A DNA stretch of 64,000 nucleotides from Clostridia bacterium. Its GTDB lineage: Bacteria > Bacillota > Clostridia > Oscillospirales > CAG-382. The DNA lies in assembly GCA_017399965.1 (NCBI GenBank), contig JAFQAP010000011.1, positions 1-64,000 of the forward strand. The letters run 5' to 3'. The notes under the pieces were generated by a model. It worked only from the letters and a program-made list of their open reading frames with translations. It made no database searches and was not told the DNA's origin. Position numbers and translations under genes: made by a program. This document shows positions 53,254 to 62,215 of the stretch, piece after piece (positions within the stretch are counted from its first letter, which is position 1; each line of letters starts with the position of its first letter).

Positions 53254-54522
53254 ATGGCAAAGAAGCAATCTTGGAAGCTGGATAATGCCGCGCTTATATT
53301 TCCGGCAATACAAAACGGCTCCCATAATATGTTGTTCAGAATATCCGCAGATTTTGCGGAACCAATAGATCAGAAGGTGCTTTCACAAGCACTTTCTGAC
53401 GTTGCGGACAGATTACCGCACTTTCGCGTCAGACTTCGTGTCGGCGCTTTTTGGTATTATTTTGACCCTAACGATAACGCCCTCCCATTGGAGCAGGATG
53501 TTATCAATCCTCTTCGCAGAATGGATTTCAAGGGTCAGGGCGGTTATATGTTTCGTATCAGGTACGGTAGTAACCGAATAGCCGGCGAATTTTTCCATTC
53601 TCTGTGCGACGGTACTACCGCGCTTACCTTTATGCGCACTTTATGGGCAAGATACCTTTTTCTGCTCGGCCATAAAGAGGTTCTTCCTGCACCGGAACTT
53701 GGCATACTCGATTGCGGCGACAGTATTTCAGAAGAAGAATTGGAAGATGCGTTTATAAAATATGCAGAAAAAGGCGCAAAACTAAAGCGCAAGGAAAGCA
53801 AAGCGTGGCACCTTACGGGTGAAAGACTGCCGAACAGAGGGCTTGCCCACGTTACTCTTTCTATGGATGCTTCCGTTTTGTACACCAAGGCAAAGGAACT
53901 TAATGTTACGGTAAACGAATATGTTACAGCCTGCATAACCGAAACCTTGTACTGTTTGCAAAAGAAGACGCTTTCCAAAGGGGAAGTAAAGGTTTCCGTT
54001 CCCGTAAATATGCGCAGATACTATCCTACCAAGACCTTGCGTAATTTTTCTCTTTATACCAATGTAGGTATAGACCCCAAGTGCGGAGAATATGATTTTC
54101 CGACCATAGCCAAAGAGATCTCCGCAATGCTTCGGTATAAATTACAGCCCAAGCTTATGAGCGCTCAAATGGCGACCAACGTGGCAGACGAAAAAAATGT
54201 TTTAGTACGTGCGGTACCGCTTTTTATAAAAAATATCGTATTAAGCACGGTATATCTTACCGCTTCCGAAAATCAGTTTACAACAAACTATTCGGGTTTA
54301 GGTGTTGTACGTCTTACGCCGGAAATGGAAAAATACGTTACGGGCATGTGTTTTATGCTGGGTGCCCCCAGAGTGAACACCACGCAGGTTTCGGGCTTAA
54401 CGTATAAAGGCAGATTTTATCTAACCGTTACCGACGTTTTGCGGGATAAATCCTTCCGCAGGGAGATAGCTAAAAATTTTGTGGAAAAGGGCTTCGAAGT
54501 TACTGTCGAAGACAATGGGTGA
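53254..54522 (+). CDS. Condensation/alcohol acetyltransferase-like protein
   Basis: This 422-residue protein has the HxxxD-type acyltransferase motif HSLCDG (FFHSLCDGTTAL, about residue 114). The overall layout resembles alcohol acetyltransferases and stand-alone condensation domains. It probably transfers an acyl group to an unknown acceptor. It starts right after the transketolase stop codon. The following gene is a small zinc-ribbon membrane protein of the DUF6320 type that often accompanies this family. Confidence 0.72.
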   Translation: MAKKQSWKLDNAALIFPAIQNGSHNMLFRISADFAEPIDQKVLSQALSDVADRLPHFRVRLRVGAFWYYFDPNDNALPLEQDVINPLRRMDFKGQGGYMFRIRYGSNRIAGEFFHSLCDGTTALTFMRTLWARYLFLLGHKEVLPAPELGILDCGDSISEEELEDAFIKYAEKGAKLKRKESKAWHLTGERLPNRGLAHVTLSMDASVLYTKAKELNVTVNEYVTACITETLYCLQKKTLSKGEVKVSVPVNMRRYYPTKTLRNFSLYTNVGIDPKCGEYDFPTIAKEISAMLRYKLQPKLMSAQMATNVADEKNVLVRAVPLFIKNIVLSTVYLTASENQFTTNYSGLGVVRLTPEMEKYVTGMCFMLGAPRVNTTQVSGLTYKGRFYLTVTDVLRDKSFRREIAKNFVEKGFEVTVEDNG

Positions 54523-54526
54523 ACAG

Positions 54527-55219
54527 ATGTCATATTGTGTAAATTGCGGTGTAAAGTTAAAAGAAGATGCAAGCGTTTGCCCTCTTTGCGATTGCCCCGT
54601 TATAAATCCTTACGAAGAATACAAAAAATACACGGGTGAAAAAGCCCCTGCACAGCCCCTGTCCACAGATAATGCTCCCGTTGCCGATTGGCGTGATCTT
54701 ACTCATTTTATAATTTCGCTCACTCTCGCGCTGGGTGCAGTTTCCTGCTGTATTATCAATGTGTGTATAAACCGTAGATTGACCTGGTCTCTTATCGCCG
54801 TTGCGGCTTGCATAACCGCATATATCTGTGTTGGTCTGCCGATGAAAAAGCGCAATCTGCTGCCGGAGCTTTCCGTATTGTTTGATTTTCTATCGGTAGC
54901 TTTTTCCATAACGGTTATCGGCTGGACAGTAAATGATTTCGCCTGGGCGTTAAGACTTGCATATCCTCTTTCCGGTGCAGTAGCCTTGTGTGCGGGATAT
55001 ATCGTTTTCCTTGTCCGCAGGCACAAAATACGTTATTTTCATATATTGGCTTTGGGCTCCGTTTTGGCGGGGGCTATCTCTGTCCTTACTGAGCTTTTGT
55101 TAAATAATTTTACAGATATTAGCTGGTCGGGAATTTCCGCAGCTTCCTGCGTGTTCTTTGCCGCTGTACTGTGCATAATTGCAAAAAGCCGCAGACTTAC
55201 CAGAAGATTTCATCTTTAA
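54527..55219 (+). CDS. DUF6320-type zinc-ribbon membrane protein
   Basis: This 230-residue protein has an N-terminal zinc ribbon (CVNCGVKL and CPLCDCPV) and about six membrane helices (from residue 65 on). The function is unknown. ATG 54527 is 4 bases after the acyltransferase stop codon; longer in-frame starts would lie inside that gene. With the acyltransferase it may form a membrane-linked acylation pair; this is inferred from adjacency. Confidence 0.72.
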   Translation: MSYCVNCGVKLKEDASVCPLCDCPVINPYEEYKKYTGEKAPAQPLSTDNAPVADWRDLTHFIISLTLALGAVSCCIINVCINRRLTWSLIAVAACITAYICVGLPMKKRNLLPELSVLFDFLSVAFSITVIGWTVNDFAWALRLAYPLSGAVALCAGYIVFLVRRHKIRYFHILALGSVLAGAISVLTELLLNNFTDISWSGISAASCVFFAAVLCIIAKSRRLTRRFHL

Positions 55220-55231
55220 GGGGTGTTTTAA

Positions 55232-55969
55232 TTGTTTACAGCAGTAAAGCTTAACGAATATTTTGATACAGCGGTGCCTGCCTCTTTCGGTTTTTCCGAA
55301 GACAGCGGGGGAATATGCCTGCTTGCAAACAACAATTCCTTTAACCGCGTAGCAGTAGCCCTTGACGTTACTTTGAATTCCATAGAATATGCCGCATCTG
55401 TAGGCGCGGGTGCGCTTGTTACCCATCATCCTTGCATCTTCGGCAGGATCGGCGATATCAGATGTGATGATGCTGTAGGCGCCCGCCTTTTAAAAGCCGC
55501 TCAAAAAGGCATTTCTCTTTTGGCGTATCACACAAGATTGGATAATCTTCCCGGCGGGGTAAACGATACTCTTTGCAGTATTGTTGGTATAAAAGATACG
55601 TTTGAATTCGCTCCCTGCGCCCGAATCGGAAATATAGAAAATCCCGTTACACCGGAAGATTTCGGTGCGCTTGCGGGAAAATTACTTAAATCCGATAGAG
55701 TTAAGGTCTTTGCAAATAACAAACAAGTTTCCCGTGTGGCAGTATGCAGCGGAAGCGGCGGAAGCGTATTAAGGGATGCTTATCTTGCAGGGGCAGATAC
55801 TTTGCTCACAGGCGAGGTGAAATACAATAACGAGCTTGATGCCGCAGAATACGGCGTTAACCTTATTGTAGCGGGCCATAACGAAACCGAACGTGTTGTA
55901 CTGCCCGTAATAAAAGATATTATTTTAAAAGGTTTCCCCTCTGCGGAGGTGTTTGTATACTATGCTTGA
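55232..55969 (+). CDS. Nif3-like dinuclear metal protein
   Basis: This is a 245-residue Nif3/YbgI-type protein. The metal ligands fall in VTHHPCIFG (two His), AYHTRLDN (His, Asp) and GHNETER (His, Glu). The physiological role of this family is uncertain; a GTP cyclohydrolase I type 2 role has been claimed for some. The start appears to be TTG at 55232, with AAGGGGTG upstream. It overlaps rqcH by 8 bases. Confidence 0.88.
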   Translation: MFTAVKLNEYFDTAVPASFGFSEDSGGICLLANNNSFNRVAVALDVTLNSIEYAASVGAGALVTHHPCIFGRIGDIRCDDAVGARLLKAAQKGISLLAYHTRLDNLPGGVNDTLCSIVGIKDTFEFAPCARIGNIENPVTPEDFGALAGKLLKSDRVKVFANNKQVSRVAVCSGSGGSVLRDAYLAGADTLLTGEVKYNNELDAAEYGVNLIVAGHNETERVVLPVIKDIILKGFPSAEVFVYYA

Positions 55970-57653
55970 CGGTATTTTTTGCCGCGCGCTGGGTGATGAA
56001 TTAAATAAATTATCCGGTGCAAAAATAGAAAAGATACATCATATAAGCAACAAGGAGCTTGTGTTTGAGCTTTTCGGAGGCGAGCGGACCACGTTGCTTA
56101 TATCTGCGCTGCCCTCCGCACCGCGGATATGTTTTATAAAGGAATACGACCGTCCTCAAAACCCTACTATGCTTTGTATGCTTTTCAGAAAGCATCTTTC
56201 CGGGGGAAGAATTGTAAATGTTTGTGCTTTGCAGGACGAGCGTATAATAAAATTCACTTTTGTCGCAACCGACGAATTGGGACACCCCGAAGAAAAGCAT
56301 CTTTATATAGAGCTTATGGGCAAGTATTCCAACTGCATACTTTGCTCGGGCGATGACCGTATATTGGGAGCATTTTCCGTTTCGGATATAACGGATAAAC
56401 GCTGTATAATGTCGGGTGCACGTTACGAACCGCCGGAAAAGCAAAATAAATTCCCGCCCTTTTCTGTAACAAAAGAGCAGTTTTTGCTTTATGCACAGCA
56501 AAATTCCCACCGCGCGGCGGATGACTTTTTGCTTTCTTCCTTCCTCGGCTTTTCACCTGTAACCGCCCGAGAAGTATCCTTTAAAGCAACCGGAGAAACA
56601 GACGCTCTTTTGCTTTCCGCAGATCTTAATAGGCTGTGGGAAGAATTCGAAAAGCTTCTCGATTCCGTAAGAAACCGGACAGTTACGCCCTGCATAGCCG
56701 CAAACGGCAAGGCTTTTTCCTATACTGCCTTGTGCCAGTACGGAGAAGAATACAAGCAGATATCAAGCCTTACACAGCTTTTAGGCGAGTTTTACGCGGA
56801 AAAAGCTTCTGTTGCAGAGATAAAACAGCTTTCATACGATATCTCTCGCGTGCTTTCCACGGTTAAAAACCGTCTGGAAAAAAAGCTTTATTCTCAAAAA
56901 ACAGAGCTTTCCGATTGCGCAAAAAAGGATATTTACCGCAACAGAGGGGATATTATTACTGCAAACATTTACCGCATCCCTTCGGGTGCCTCTTCGGTGA
57001 CGGCTATGGATTATACCACAGGAGAACAGGTTACAATACCTTTGGACACCCGCCTTACCGCTGCACGTAACGCACAGCGGCTTTACGCAAAATACGCAAA
57101 GCTAAAGCGCGCGGAGGAGCATTTGGTGGGACTTATCGCTTCCGGCGAGCAGGAACTTGCATATGTACGCACGGTGGAGGATGCATTATCCCGCGCCCGC
57201 ACCCGCAAAGAACTGGATGAGATACGCCTCGAACTTGGTGAGGTGGGCTATATGTCTGCTCCCGCTACCAAAAAAGGAAGTAAAAAAACTCCCGCAGGAC
57301 AGCCTCTCGTGTTCACTACTACCGACGGTATGCGTGTGCTTGTGGGCAGAAATAACAGACAAAACGATTCTTTAACGGGAAACGCGGATAAAAACGATAT
57401 CTGGTTCCACGTAAAGAATTTCCCGGGCTCCCACGTTATTCTTTGTACCGAAGGTGAGGAACCTACGGACAGAGATTATACCCAAGCGGCAATGCTGGCG
57501 GCGTATCATTCTTCTGTTCGAGGCGCTTCAAACGCAGAAGTTGATTACACCCGTGTAAGGTACGTTAAAAAGCCTTCGGGTAGTAAACCGGGTTACGTAA
57601 CCTACGATAAATATTACACGGCCATAGTTGACGGGATTATGCCCAAACTTTGA
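55962..57653 (+). CDS. rqcH: Ribosome quality control protein RqcH (FbpA/NFACT)
   Basis: This 563-residue NFACT-family protein binds stalled 50S subunits and recruits Ala-tRNA to tag the stuck chain. The N-terminal NFACT-N domain is about 1-210, coiled coils are about 280-420, and the NFACT-R domain ends the protein (DIWFHVKNFPGSHVIL). ATG 55962 follows GGAGGTG by 10 bases. The name fibronectin-binding protein is used for the same family. Confidence 0.92.
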   Translation: MLDGIFCRALGDELNKLSGAKIEKIHHISNKELVFELFGGERTTLLISALPSAPRICFIKEYDRPQNPTMLCMLFRKHLSGGRIVNVCALQDERIIKFTFVATDELGHPEEKHLYIELMGKYSNCILCSGDDRILGAFSVSDITDKRCIMSGARYEPPEKQNKFPPFSVTKEQFLLYAQQNSHRAADDFLLSSFLGFSPVTAREVSFKATGETDALLLSADLNRLWEEFEKLLDSVRNRTVTPCIAANGKAFSYTALCQYGEEYKQISSLTQLLGEFYAEKASVAEIKQLSYDISRVLSTVKNRLEKKLYSQKTELSDCAKKDIYRNRGDIITANIYRIPSGASSVTAMDYTTGEQVTIPLDTRLTAARNAQRLYAKYAKLKRAEEHLVGLIASGEQELAYVRTVEDALSRARTRKELDEIRLELGEVGYMSAPATKKGSKKTPAGQPLVFTTTDGMRVLVGRNNRQNDSLTGNADKNDIWFHVKNFPGSHVILCTEGEEPTDRDYTQAAMLAAYHSSVRGASNAEVDYTRVRYVKKPSGSKPGYVTYDKYYTAIVDGIMPKL

Positions 57654-57667
57654 AAGGAGAATAAATA

Positions 57668-57880
57668 ATGGCATTAAAAGACGATTGGAAAAAATTAGGT
57701 AAGGATTTTAAGGAAATAGGTGCAGACCTTAAAGAATCCAAAATTGAAGGAAAAAACCTTAAATCCTTGGGCAAGCATTTCGGAAAAGCCTTTGTAAACA
57801 GTGTAGAAAAAGGTGTTGACGTAGTTTCCGATGCTGTGGAAGACGTTGTAAAAAGCGACGATAAAAAGCAAGATGAATAA
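57668..57880 (+). CDS. Small charged amphipathic protein
   Basis: This is a 70-residue protein with no known domain. A strong AAAGGAGAATAAAT site precedes the ATG. The sequence is almost all charged helix (DDWKKLGKDFKEIGADLKES) with regular hydrophobic spacing, then a VVSDAVEDVV stretch. Features like this occur in small peripheral or stress proteins, but I do not recognise it. It is 14 bases after rqcH. Confidence 0.7.
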   Translation: MALKDDWKKLGKDFKEIGADLKESKIEGKNLKSLGKHFGKAFVNSVEKGVDVVSDAVEDVVKSDDKKQDE

Positions 57881-57885
57881 AATTT

Positions 57886-57916
57886 CACCCCAAAGATCAT
57901 ACCGACCTTTGGGGTG
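57886..57916 (+). terminator. GGGG-type hairpin terminator
   Basis: CACCCCAAAG and CTTTGGGGTG pair around an 11-base loop, just after the small protein gene. Confidence 0.7.
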
Positions 57917-57924
57917 TTATATTC

Positions 57925-58051
57925 TCGGGGTCCCCTAAAATGCGGCAGCATTTTAGGGGTGTTTTGTTGTCGGGGTCCCCAAAAATGCGGCAGCATTTTA
58001 GGGGTGTTTTGTTGTCGGGGTCCCCAAAAATGCGGCAGCATTTTAGGGGTG
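57925..58051. repeat. Three tandem 45-bp hairpin repeats
   Basis: Units start at 57925, 57970 and 58015 (period 45) with TCGGGGTCCCC. Each has CCCC-x-AAAATGC paired to GCATTTTAGGGG around GGCA. Units 2 and 3 are identical through TTAGGGGTG, and unit 1 differs at a single base in the stem. They lie between two convergent genes. Confidence 0.95.
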
Positions 58052-58056
58052 ATAAT

Positions 58057-59223
58057 TTATTTATTTTTCATTGCCTTTGCAAGAAGCTTTGCTACGTCCG
58101 CTTTGGTTAATTCTGCGTCTTTATCCTGACCGGATGCAAAAATTCCGCCGTAGCCTGCGGCGTTAAGTGCGGCGATGGTCATTTGCTCCGCTTCGCCTCC
58201 GGTAATATTCTTTGTGGGCTCGAATTTGCCGTTGCCCAGGGTAACAATATCCTCCCGCAAAGCAAGAGCAAGGTAGCCTTTTGCCACGTTGGTAAGCACG
58301 TTATCGTCTTCAAAAAGTGTGTCTTCGCAAATTTCTGCCTGCTTGTCCATACCCATAGCGGTAATAAGCATTACCAGATAATCTATCTTTTTCACCTTTT
58401 CTGTAGGGGAGAAAAAGTATTCGCCTTCTCTTAATTCATAAGTCATTACGTCGGACTGAGCAACCATGACCGCGCAGGAATATGCATCGTTTCCCGCCAT
58501 ATCCGCAAAGGTAATGTTTTTTGTGTTCTTTTCAACCTTTACGTTTATCGTTGCAATTTCGGAAACAAGCCCGAATTCATCGGAAACCGTATAAGAAAAG
58601 CTGTCTCTTCCTCTGTAGCCCTCAAAAGGAGTGTATTCAATAACACCGTCTCGGTTTACCTTAAGACTGCCGTTTGCGGGATAAGTCTGTATATTCACCT
58701 GCATATTGTCCCCGTTGGGGTCGGTAATGGCAAGCTGATGGAAAACAGGAATGTTTGCAAGTGTAGTAATATCCTCGCTTGCGGCAATAGGTGCTACGTT
58801 AACCGAATTTTTTAAGGTTATAACGCAGGGGATATCCGTTTCTGTCCAGTTTTCCGTACCCGCACGGAAGGAAAAAGAGGTTTTTGCAACGTCTTTGGAA
58901 GCGGGAGTAAACACCAGATAAGATAAAGCGGAAACGGGAATTGTCTGTCCTTCCACCACTTTTTGGTTATTTAAGGTAAGGACACCAGCGTTTTCAGCGG
59001 GAAGGGAGGTAACTACAATATAAGTCACTTCTTTGCCGATCACGTTTTCAAAATCAGCTTTGGAAAAGTTAACTGTTTTTTCCGTTATACCGCATTTTTG
59101 CATAACTGTTTGCGATTTTAAAACGCCGATAGCAGGGGAAAGTCCATACCCCTGTGCAGACGCACTTACTCCGTATGCAGTAAGCATAAGAAGCAGTAAA
59201 GAAAGAATAAAAAGCTTTTTCAT
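58057..59223 (-). CDS. Secreted protein with cadherin-like and SLH-like domains
   Basis: This 388-residue exported protein has a signal peptide (LFILSLLLLMLTAYGVSASAQ). The middle has a cadherin/Ig-like domain (ITDPNGDNMQVNIQ and GYRGRDSFSYTVSDEFG). The last 140 residues look like SLH repeats (SDVMTYELREGEYFFSP and REDIVTLGNGKFEPTKNI), which bind cell-wall polymer. ATG 59223 follows AAAGGGG; earlier in-frame ATGs lie in AT-rich DNA without a ribosome site. It diverges from mnmA. Confidence 0.78.
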   Translation of the reverse strand: MKKLFILSLLLLMLTAYGVSASAQGYGLSPAIGVLKSQTVMQKCGITEKTVNFSKADFENVIGKEVTYIVVTSLPAENAGVLTLNNQKVVEGQTIPVSALSYLVFTPASKDVAKTSFSFRAGTENWTETDIPCVITLKNSVNVAPIAASEDITTLANIPVFHQLAITDPNGDNMQVNIQTYPANGSLKVNRDGVIEYTPFEGYRGRDSFSYTVSDEFGLVSEIATINVKVEKNTKNITFADMAGNDAYSCAVMVAQSDVMTYELREGEYFFSPTEKVKKIDYLVMLITAMGMDKQAEICEDTLFEDDNVLTNVAKGYLALALREDIVTLGNGKFEPTKNITGGEAEQMTIAALNAAGYGGIFASGQDKDAELTKADVAKLLAKAMKNK

Positions 59224-59287
59224 CAAATTCGCCCCTTTTAAAAATAATAAATGTGTAATATTAATCTTCCCGTAATACAAAAAAATA

Positions 59288-59316
59288 TTGCAAAAGAGCA
59301 AAAAATATAGTACAAT
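59288..59316 (+). promoter_or_regulatory. Putative promoter of mnmA
   Basis: TTGCAA and TACAAT are separated by 17 bases, 37 bases before the GTG start at 59354. Confidence 0.6.
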
Positions 59317-59353
59317 TTTTATAATAAACAATTCAAAGAAGGGGGAGTTTTGC

Positions 59354-60376
59354 GTGTCGGATATTCTAGTTGCGGTAAGCGGCGGTGTGGATAGCTCCGT
59401 GGCGGCATACGTACTTAAAAAAGAAGGCTTTAACGTAAGCGGCGTGTATATGCGCCTCGCTTCGGCAAAGGATGAAAGCGGCGATGCGTTTAACGCCGCG
59501 CAAAATCTCGGAATCGGTTTTCACGTTTCCGATAAACGGGAGCAGTTCAAACAAACGGTCGTTTCCCGCTTTGCTCAGGAATATTTAAAAGGACTTACCC
59601 CCAATCCCTGCGTTTTTTGTAATGAAAACATGAAGTTCCCCGCATTGTTTGAAAAAGCGGACGAGCTGGGGATTTCTCTCACCGCGACGGGACATTATGC
59701 AGGCATATACGAGCGTGGCGGCGTGTATTACCTGCGCAAAAGCAAAAATACCGCAAAAGACCAAAGCTATATGCTGTACAGACTTTCCCAGAAAATGCTT
59801 TCCCGCCTTATGTTTCCTATCGGTGATATGAACAAGGACGACGTGCGCACTCTGGCGGAGGAGGGGAATATACCTGTTGCCCACAAGGCAGATAGCCAGG
59901 ATATATGCTTTGTGCCGGATGGGGATTACCGCCCCATTATTGCCGAGTACGGTGCTTTGTCTGCAAAAACGGGAGATTTTATTTACGAGGACGGCAGAAT
60001 TATAGGAAAACACAAGGGCATATCTGCATATACCATAGGTCAACGAAAAGGTCTTGGTATCGCTTGGGAGCACCCCTTGTACGTTATCGGCAAGGATATT
60101 AAAGAAAACCGCGTACTGCTCGGAAAAAACGAAAGTCTGTTTACAGACAGTCTTATTGCCTCCTGCGTGGTGTATTGCTCTGAGCAAATGCCAAGTGTCT
60201 TCCGATGTGAAGCAAAGGTGCGTTACAGCCATTCGGGCGCTATGTGTACGGTAACTCAACTTGCTCCGGATAAGGTGTCAGTAAAGTTTGATACTCATCA
60301 ACGCGCCATAACCCCCGGTCAATCAGTGGTATTTTATGATGGTGAAACGGTTATCGGCGGCGGATATATAGATTGA
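59354..60376 (+). CDS. mnmA: tRNA-specific 2-thiouridylase
   Basis: This 340-residue enzyme thiolates U34 of several tRNAs. The P-loop is SGGVDSS at residues 10-16. The two catalytic cysteines are in NPCVFCNENMKF and SQDICFVP. The GTG at 59354 is chosen because GGGGGAG is close upstream and relatives begin DILVAVSGG. It is followed by three tightly packed genes. Confidence 0.93.
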   Translation: MSDILVAVSGGVDSSVAAYVLKKEGFNVSGVYMRLASAKDESGDAFNAAQNLGIGFHVSDKREQFKQTVVSRFAQEYLKGLTPNPCVFCNENMKFPALFEKADELGISLTATGHYAGIYERGGVYYLRKSKNTAKDQSYMLYRLSQKMLSRLMFPIGDMNKDDVRTLAEEGNIPVAHKADSQDICFVPDGDYRPIIAEYGALSAKTGDFIYEDGRIIGKHKGISAYTIGQRKGLGIAWEHPLYVIGKDIKENRVLLGKNESLFTDSLIASCVVYCSEQMPSVFRCEAKVRYSHSGAMCTVTQLAPDKVSVKFDTHQRAITPGQSVVFYDGETVIGGGYID

Positions 60377-60387
60377 AAGGATTTTTT

Positions 60388-61062
60388 ATGGAAACCCGTC
60401 TTGACAGAATATTTCCGCTCCTTGGTGAAGAGGGGATAGAAAAACTAAAAAGATCCCGCGTTTTGCTTGTTGGAATAGGCGGCGTGGGAGCCGCCGCGGG
60501 TGAAGCTTTGGTGCGCTCGGGTATCGGCAGTATAACCGCAATAGATAACGATACGGTAAACGTTACAAATATAAACCGCCAGCTTATAGCGTCAAATTCA
60601 ACCGTAGGCAAAAAGAAAACAATAGCCGCATTGGAAAAATGGCAGGATATCGCTCCCGATTGCAATATAACGGTTTTGGATACCTTTTATTCCGAAGAAA
60701 CTTCTATTCCTCTTGAGGAATACGATTATATTCTGGATTGTATAGATTCCGTGCGGTCAAAACTATTTTTGATCGAATCTGCCCATAAAGCAGGTGTTCC
60801 CATAATTTCCTGTATGGGCACGGGAAATAAATTAGACCCTACAAGATTCGAGGTTTCGGATATTTCAAAAACCTCGGTTTGTCCCCTTGCCAAAACGGTG
60901 CGTGTGGAATTAAGGAAAAGAGGAATAAATCATCTTAAGGTGGTTTATTCAAAAGAGCTTCCCGCCACCCACGACCGCGTTCCCGCGTCGGTCCCCTTTG
61001 TTCCCCCCGTGGCTGGGTTTATAATGGCAGGGGAAGTAATAAAAGATATTTGCGGCAGGTGA
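60388..61062 (+). CDS. tcdA: ThiF-family protein, tRNA threonylcarbamoyladenosine dehydratase type
   Basis: This 224-residue E1-like protein has the dinucleotide motif VGIGGVGAAAGEAL, the INRQL arginine segment, DCIDSVRSK and a C-terminal region typical of TcdA/CsdL. It cyclises t6A37 in tRNA to ct6A. AAAGGA lies upstream of ATG 60388. It follows mnmA by 11 bases, so two tRNA modification genes are coupled. Confidence 0.9.
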   Translation: METRLDRIFPLLGEEGIEKLKRSRVLLVGIGGVGAAAGEALVRSGIGSITAIDNDTVNVTNINRQLIASNSTVGKKKTIAALEKWQDIAPDCNITVLDTFYSEETSIPLEEYDYILDCIDSVRSKLFLIESAHKAGVPIISCMGTGNKLDPTRFEVSDISKTSVCPLAKTVRVELRKRGINHLKVVYSKELPATHDRVPASVPFVPPVAGFIMAGEVIKDICGR

Positions 61063-61068
61063 ATAAAA

Positions 61069-61638
61069 ATGAAAAAAGTATGGAAACCGGGCACGCTGCT
61101 TGCTCCCGTTCCTCCCACAATGGTGTCCTGCGGGACTATGGAAAACCCTAATATTCTTACCGTAGGCTGGACGGGAATAACCTGCTCCGACCCTGCACAG
61201 ACATATATTTCAGTACGTAAAGAACGGCATTCCCACAGTATTATTTCCGAAAACGGATATTTCGTTATAAACCTTCCCACCGTTTCTCTTGCAAAGGCGT
61301 GCGATTTTTGCGGTGTAAAAAGCGGAAGAGATATTAACAAATTCGCTCATCTCGGGCTCACTCCCGTGGCGAGCGAAAATTCGGGCTGTCCCGCTATCGG
61401 TGAATGTCCCGTTTCTATCGAATGTAAGGTTGATAGGATCATCCCTCTGGGAAGCCACGATATGTTTATGGCTACCATCCTTTCCGTTTCTGTGGATGAA
61501 AAGATAATAGAAGAAAGCGGCAGACTTGCTCTGGAAAAAGCAGACCTGCTTGCATACGCCCACGGCAGTTATTTTGCTCTCGGCAAAAGCGTGGGAACAT
61601 TTGGATTTTCCGTAAGAAAGAAGAAAAAACGCAGATGA
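61069..61638 (+). CDS. Flavin reductase-family protein
   Basis: This 189-residue FMN-binding split-barrel protein has TVGWTGITCSDPAQTYISVR and FVINLPTVSLA segments typical of the flavin reductase-like domain. It carries a CDFCGVKSGRDINKF loop. The electron partner is unknown. It overlaps rlmH by 4 bases. Confidence 0.88.
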   Translation: MKKVWKPGTLLAPVPPTMVSCGTMENPNILTVGWTGITCSDPAQTYISVRKERHSHSIISENGYFVINLPTVSLAKACDFCGVKSGRDINKFAHLGLTPVASENSGCPAIGECPVSIECKVDRIIPLGSHDMFMATILSVSVDEKIIEESGRLALEKADLLAYAHGSYFALGKSVGTFGFSVRKKKKRR

Positions 61639-62075
61639 ACGTAACCATTATTCACGTAGGCGATTTTAAAGAGGATTACTTCCGCCAGGCAGAAAAGGAA
61701 TATGCAAAACGTCTTTCCGCCTATTGCAGTTTTAAGACTATCCTTGTAAAGGAAGAAGAAAATTTAAAAAAAGAAGCAGAAAAGGTGCTTTCCATCCTTC
61801 CTCCGAAGGCGAAAAAGATCGCACTTTGCGTGGAGGGAAAACAGCTTTCCAGCGAAGAGTTCGCTTCCGTAATCGAAGATGCCCGCTTCGATTTTTCGGA
61901 AATTTGCTTTGTTATCGGTTCCTCCTGCGGTCTGGACGAAAGCGTAAAGCGTGCCTGCGATATCCGCCTTTCCTTTTCCAAAATGACACTTCCTCACCGC
62001 CTTGCCCGCATCGTTCTTGAAGAACAAATTTACCGGGTATTTACCATCATTGCAGGGAAAACCTATCATAAATAA
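61635..62075 (+). CDS. rlmH: 23S rRNA (pseudouridine1915-N3)-methyltransferase
   Basis: This 146-residue SPOUT methyltransferase acts on position 1915 of 23S rRNA. The C-terminal knot sequence CFVIGSSCGLDESVK, SKMTLPHRLARIVLEEQIYR and KTYHK are diagnostic. It ends at a strong terminator. Confidence 0.95.
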   Translation: MNVTIIHVGDFKEDYFRQAEKEYAKRLSAYCSFKTILVKEEENLKKEAEKVLSILPPKAKKIALCVEGKQLSSEEFASVIEDARFDFSEICFVIGSSCGLDESVKRACDIRLSFSKMTLPHRLARIVLEEQIYRVFTIIAGKTYHK

Positions 62076-62106
62076 CCTTTGCAACCGTAGGTTGCAAAGG
62101 TTTTTT
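62076..62106 (+). terminator. Terminator after rlmH
   Basis: A perfect CCTTTGCAACC/GGTTGCAAAGG stem with a GTA loop is followed by TTTTTT. Confidence 0.9.
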
Positions 62107-62137
62107 CGCAAATTTTCCTTATTCTATCACAGGTTTA

Positions 62138-62166
62138 TTGACCTTTTTGAAAATGTTTGCTATGCT
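62138..62166 (+). promoter_or_regulatory. Putative promoter of the second XRE gene
   Basis: TTGACC and TATGCT are separated by 17 bases, 49 bases before the ATG at 62216. Confidence 0.55.
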
Positions 62167-62215
62167 TTTTACGTAAAAGCTTGCAGGCGAAACCAAAAGA
62201 AAGGGAAAAACAATT

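Noticed and set aside
57925..58051. CRISPR-like repeats
   Set aside because: The period is 45 bases and the whole unit is repeated, with no unique spacers.
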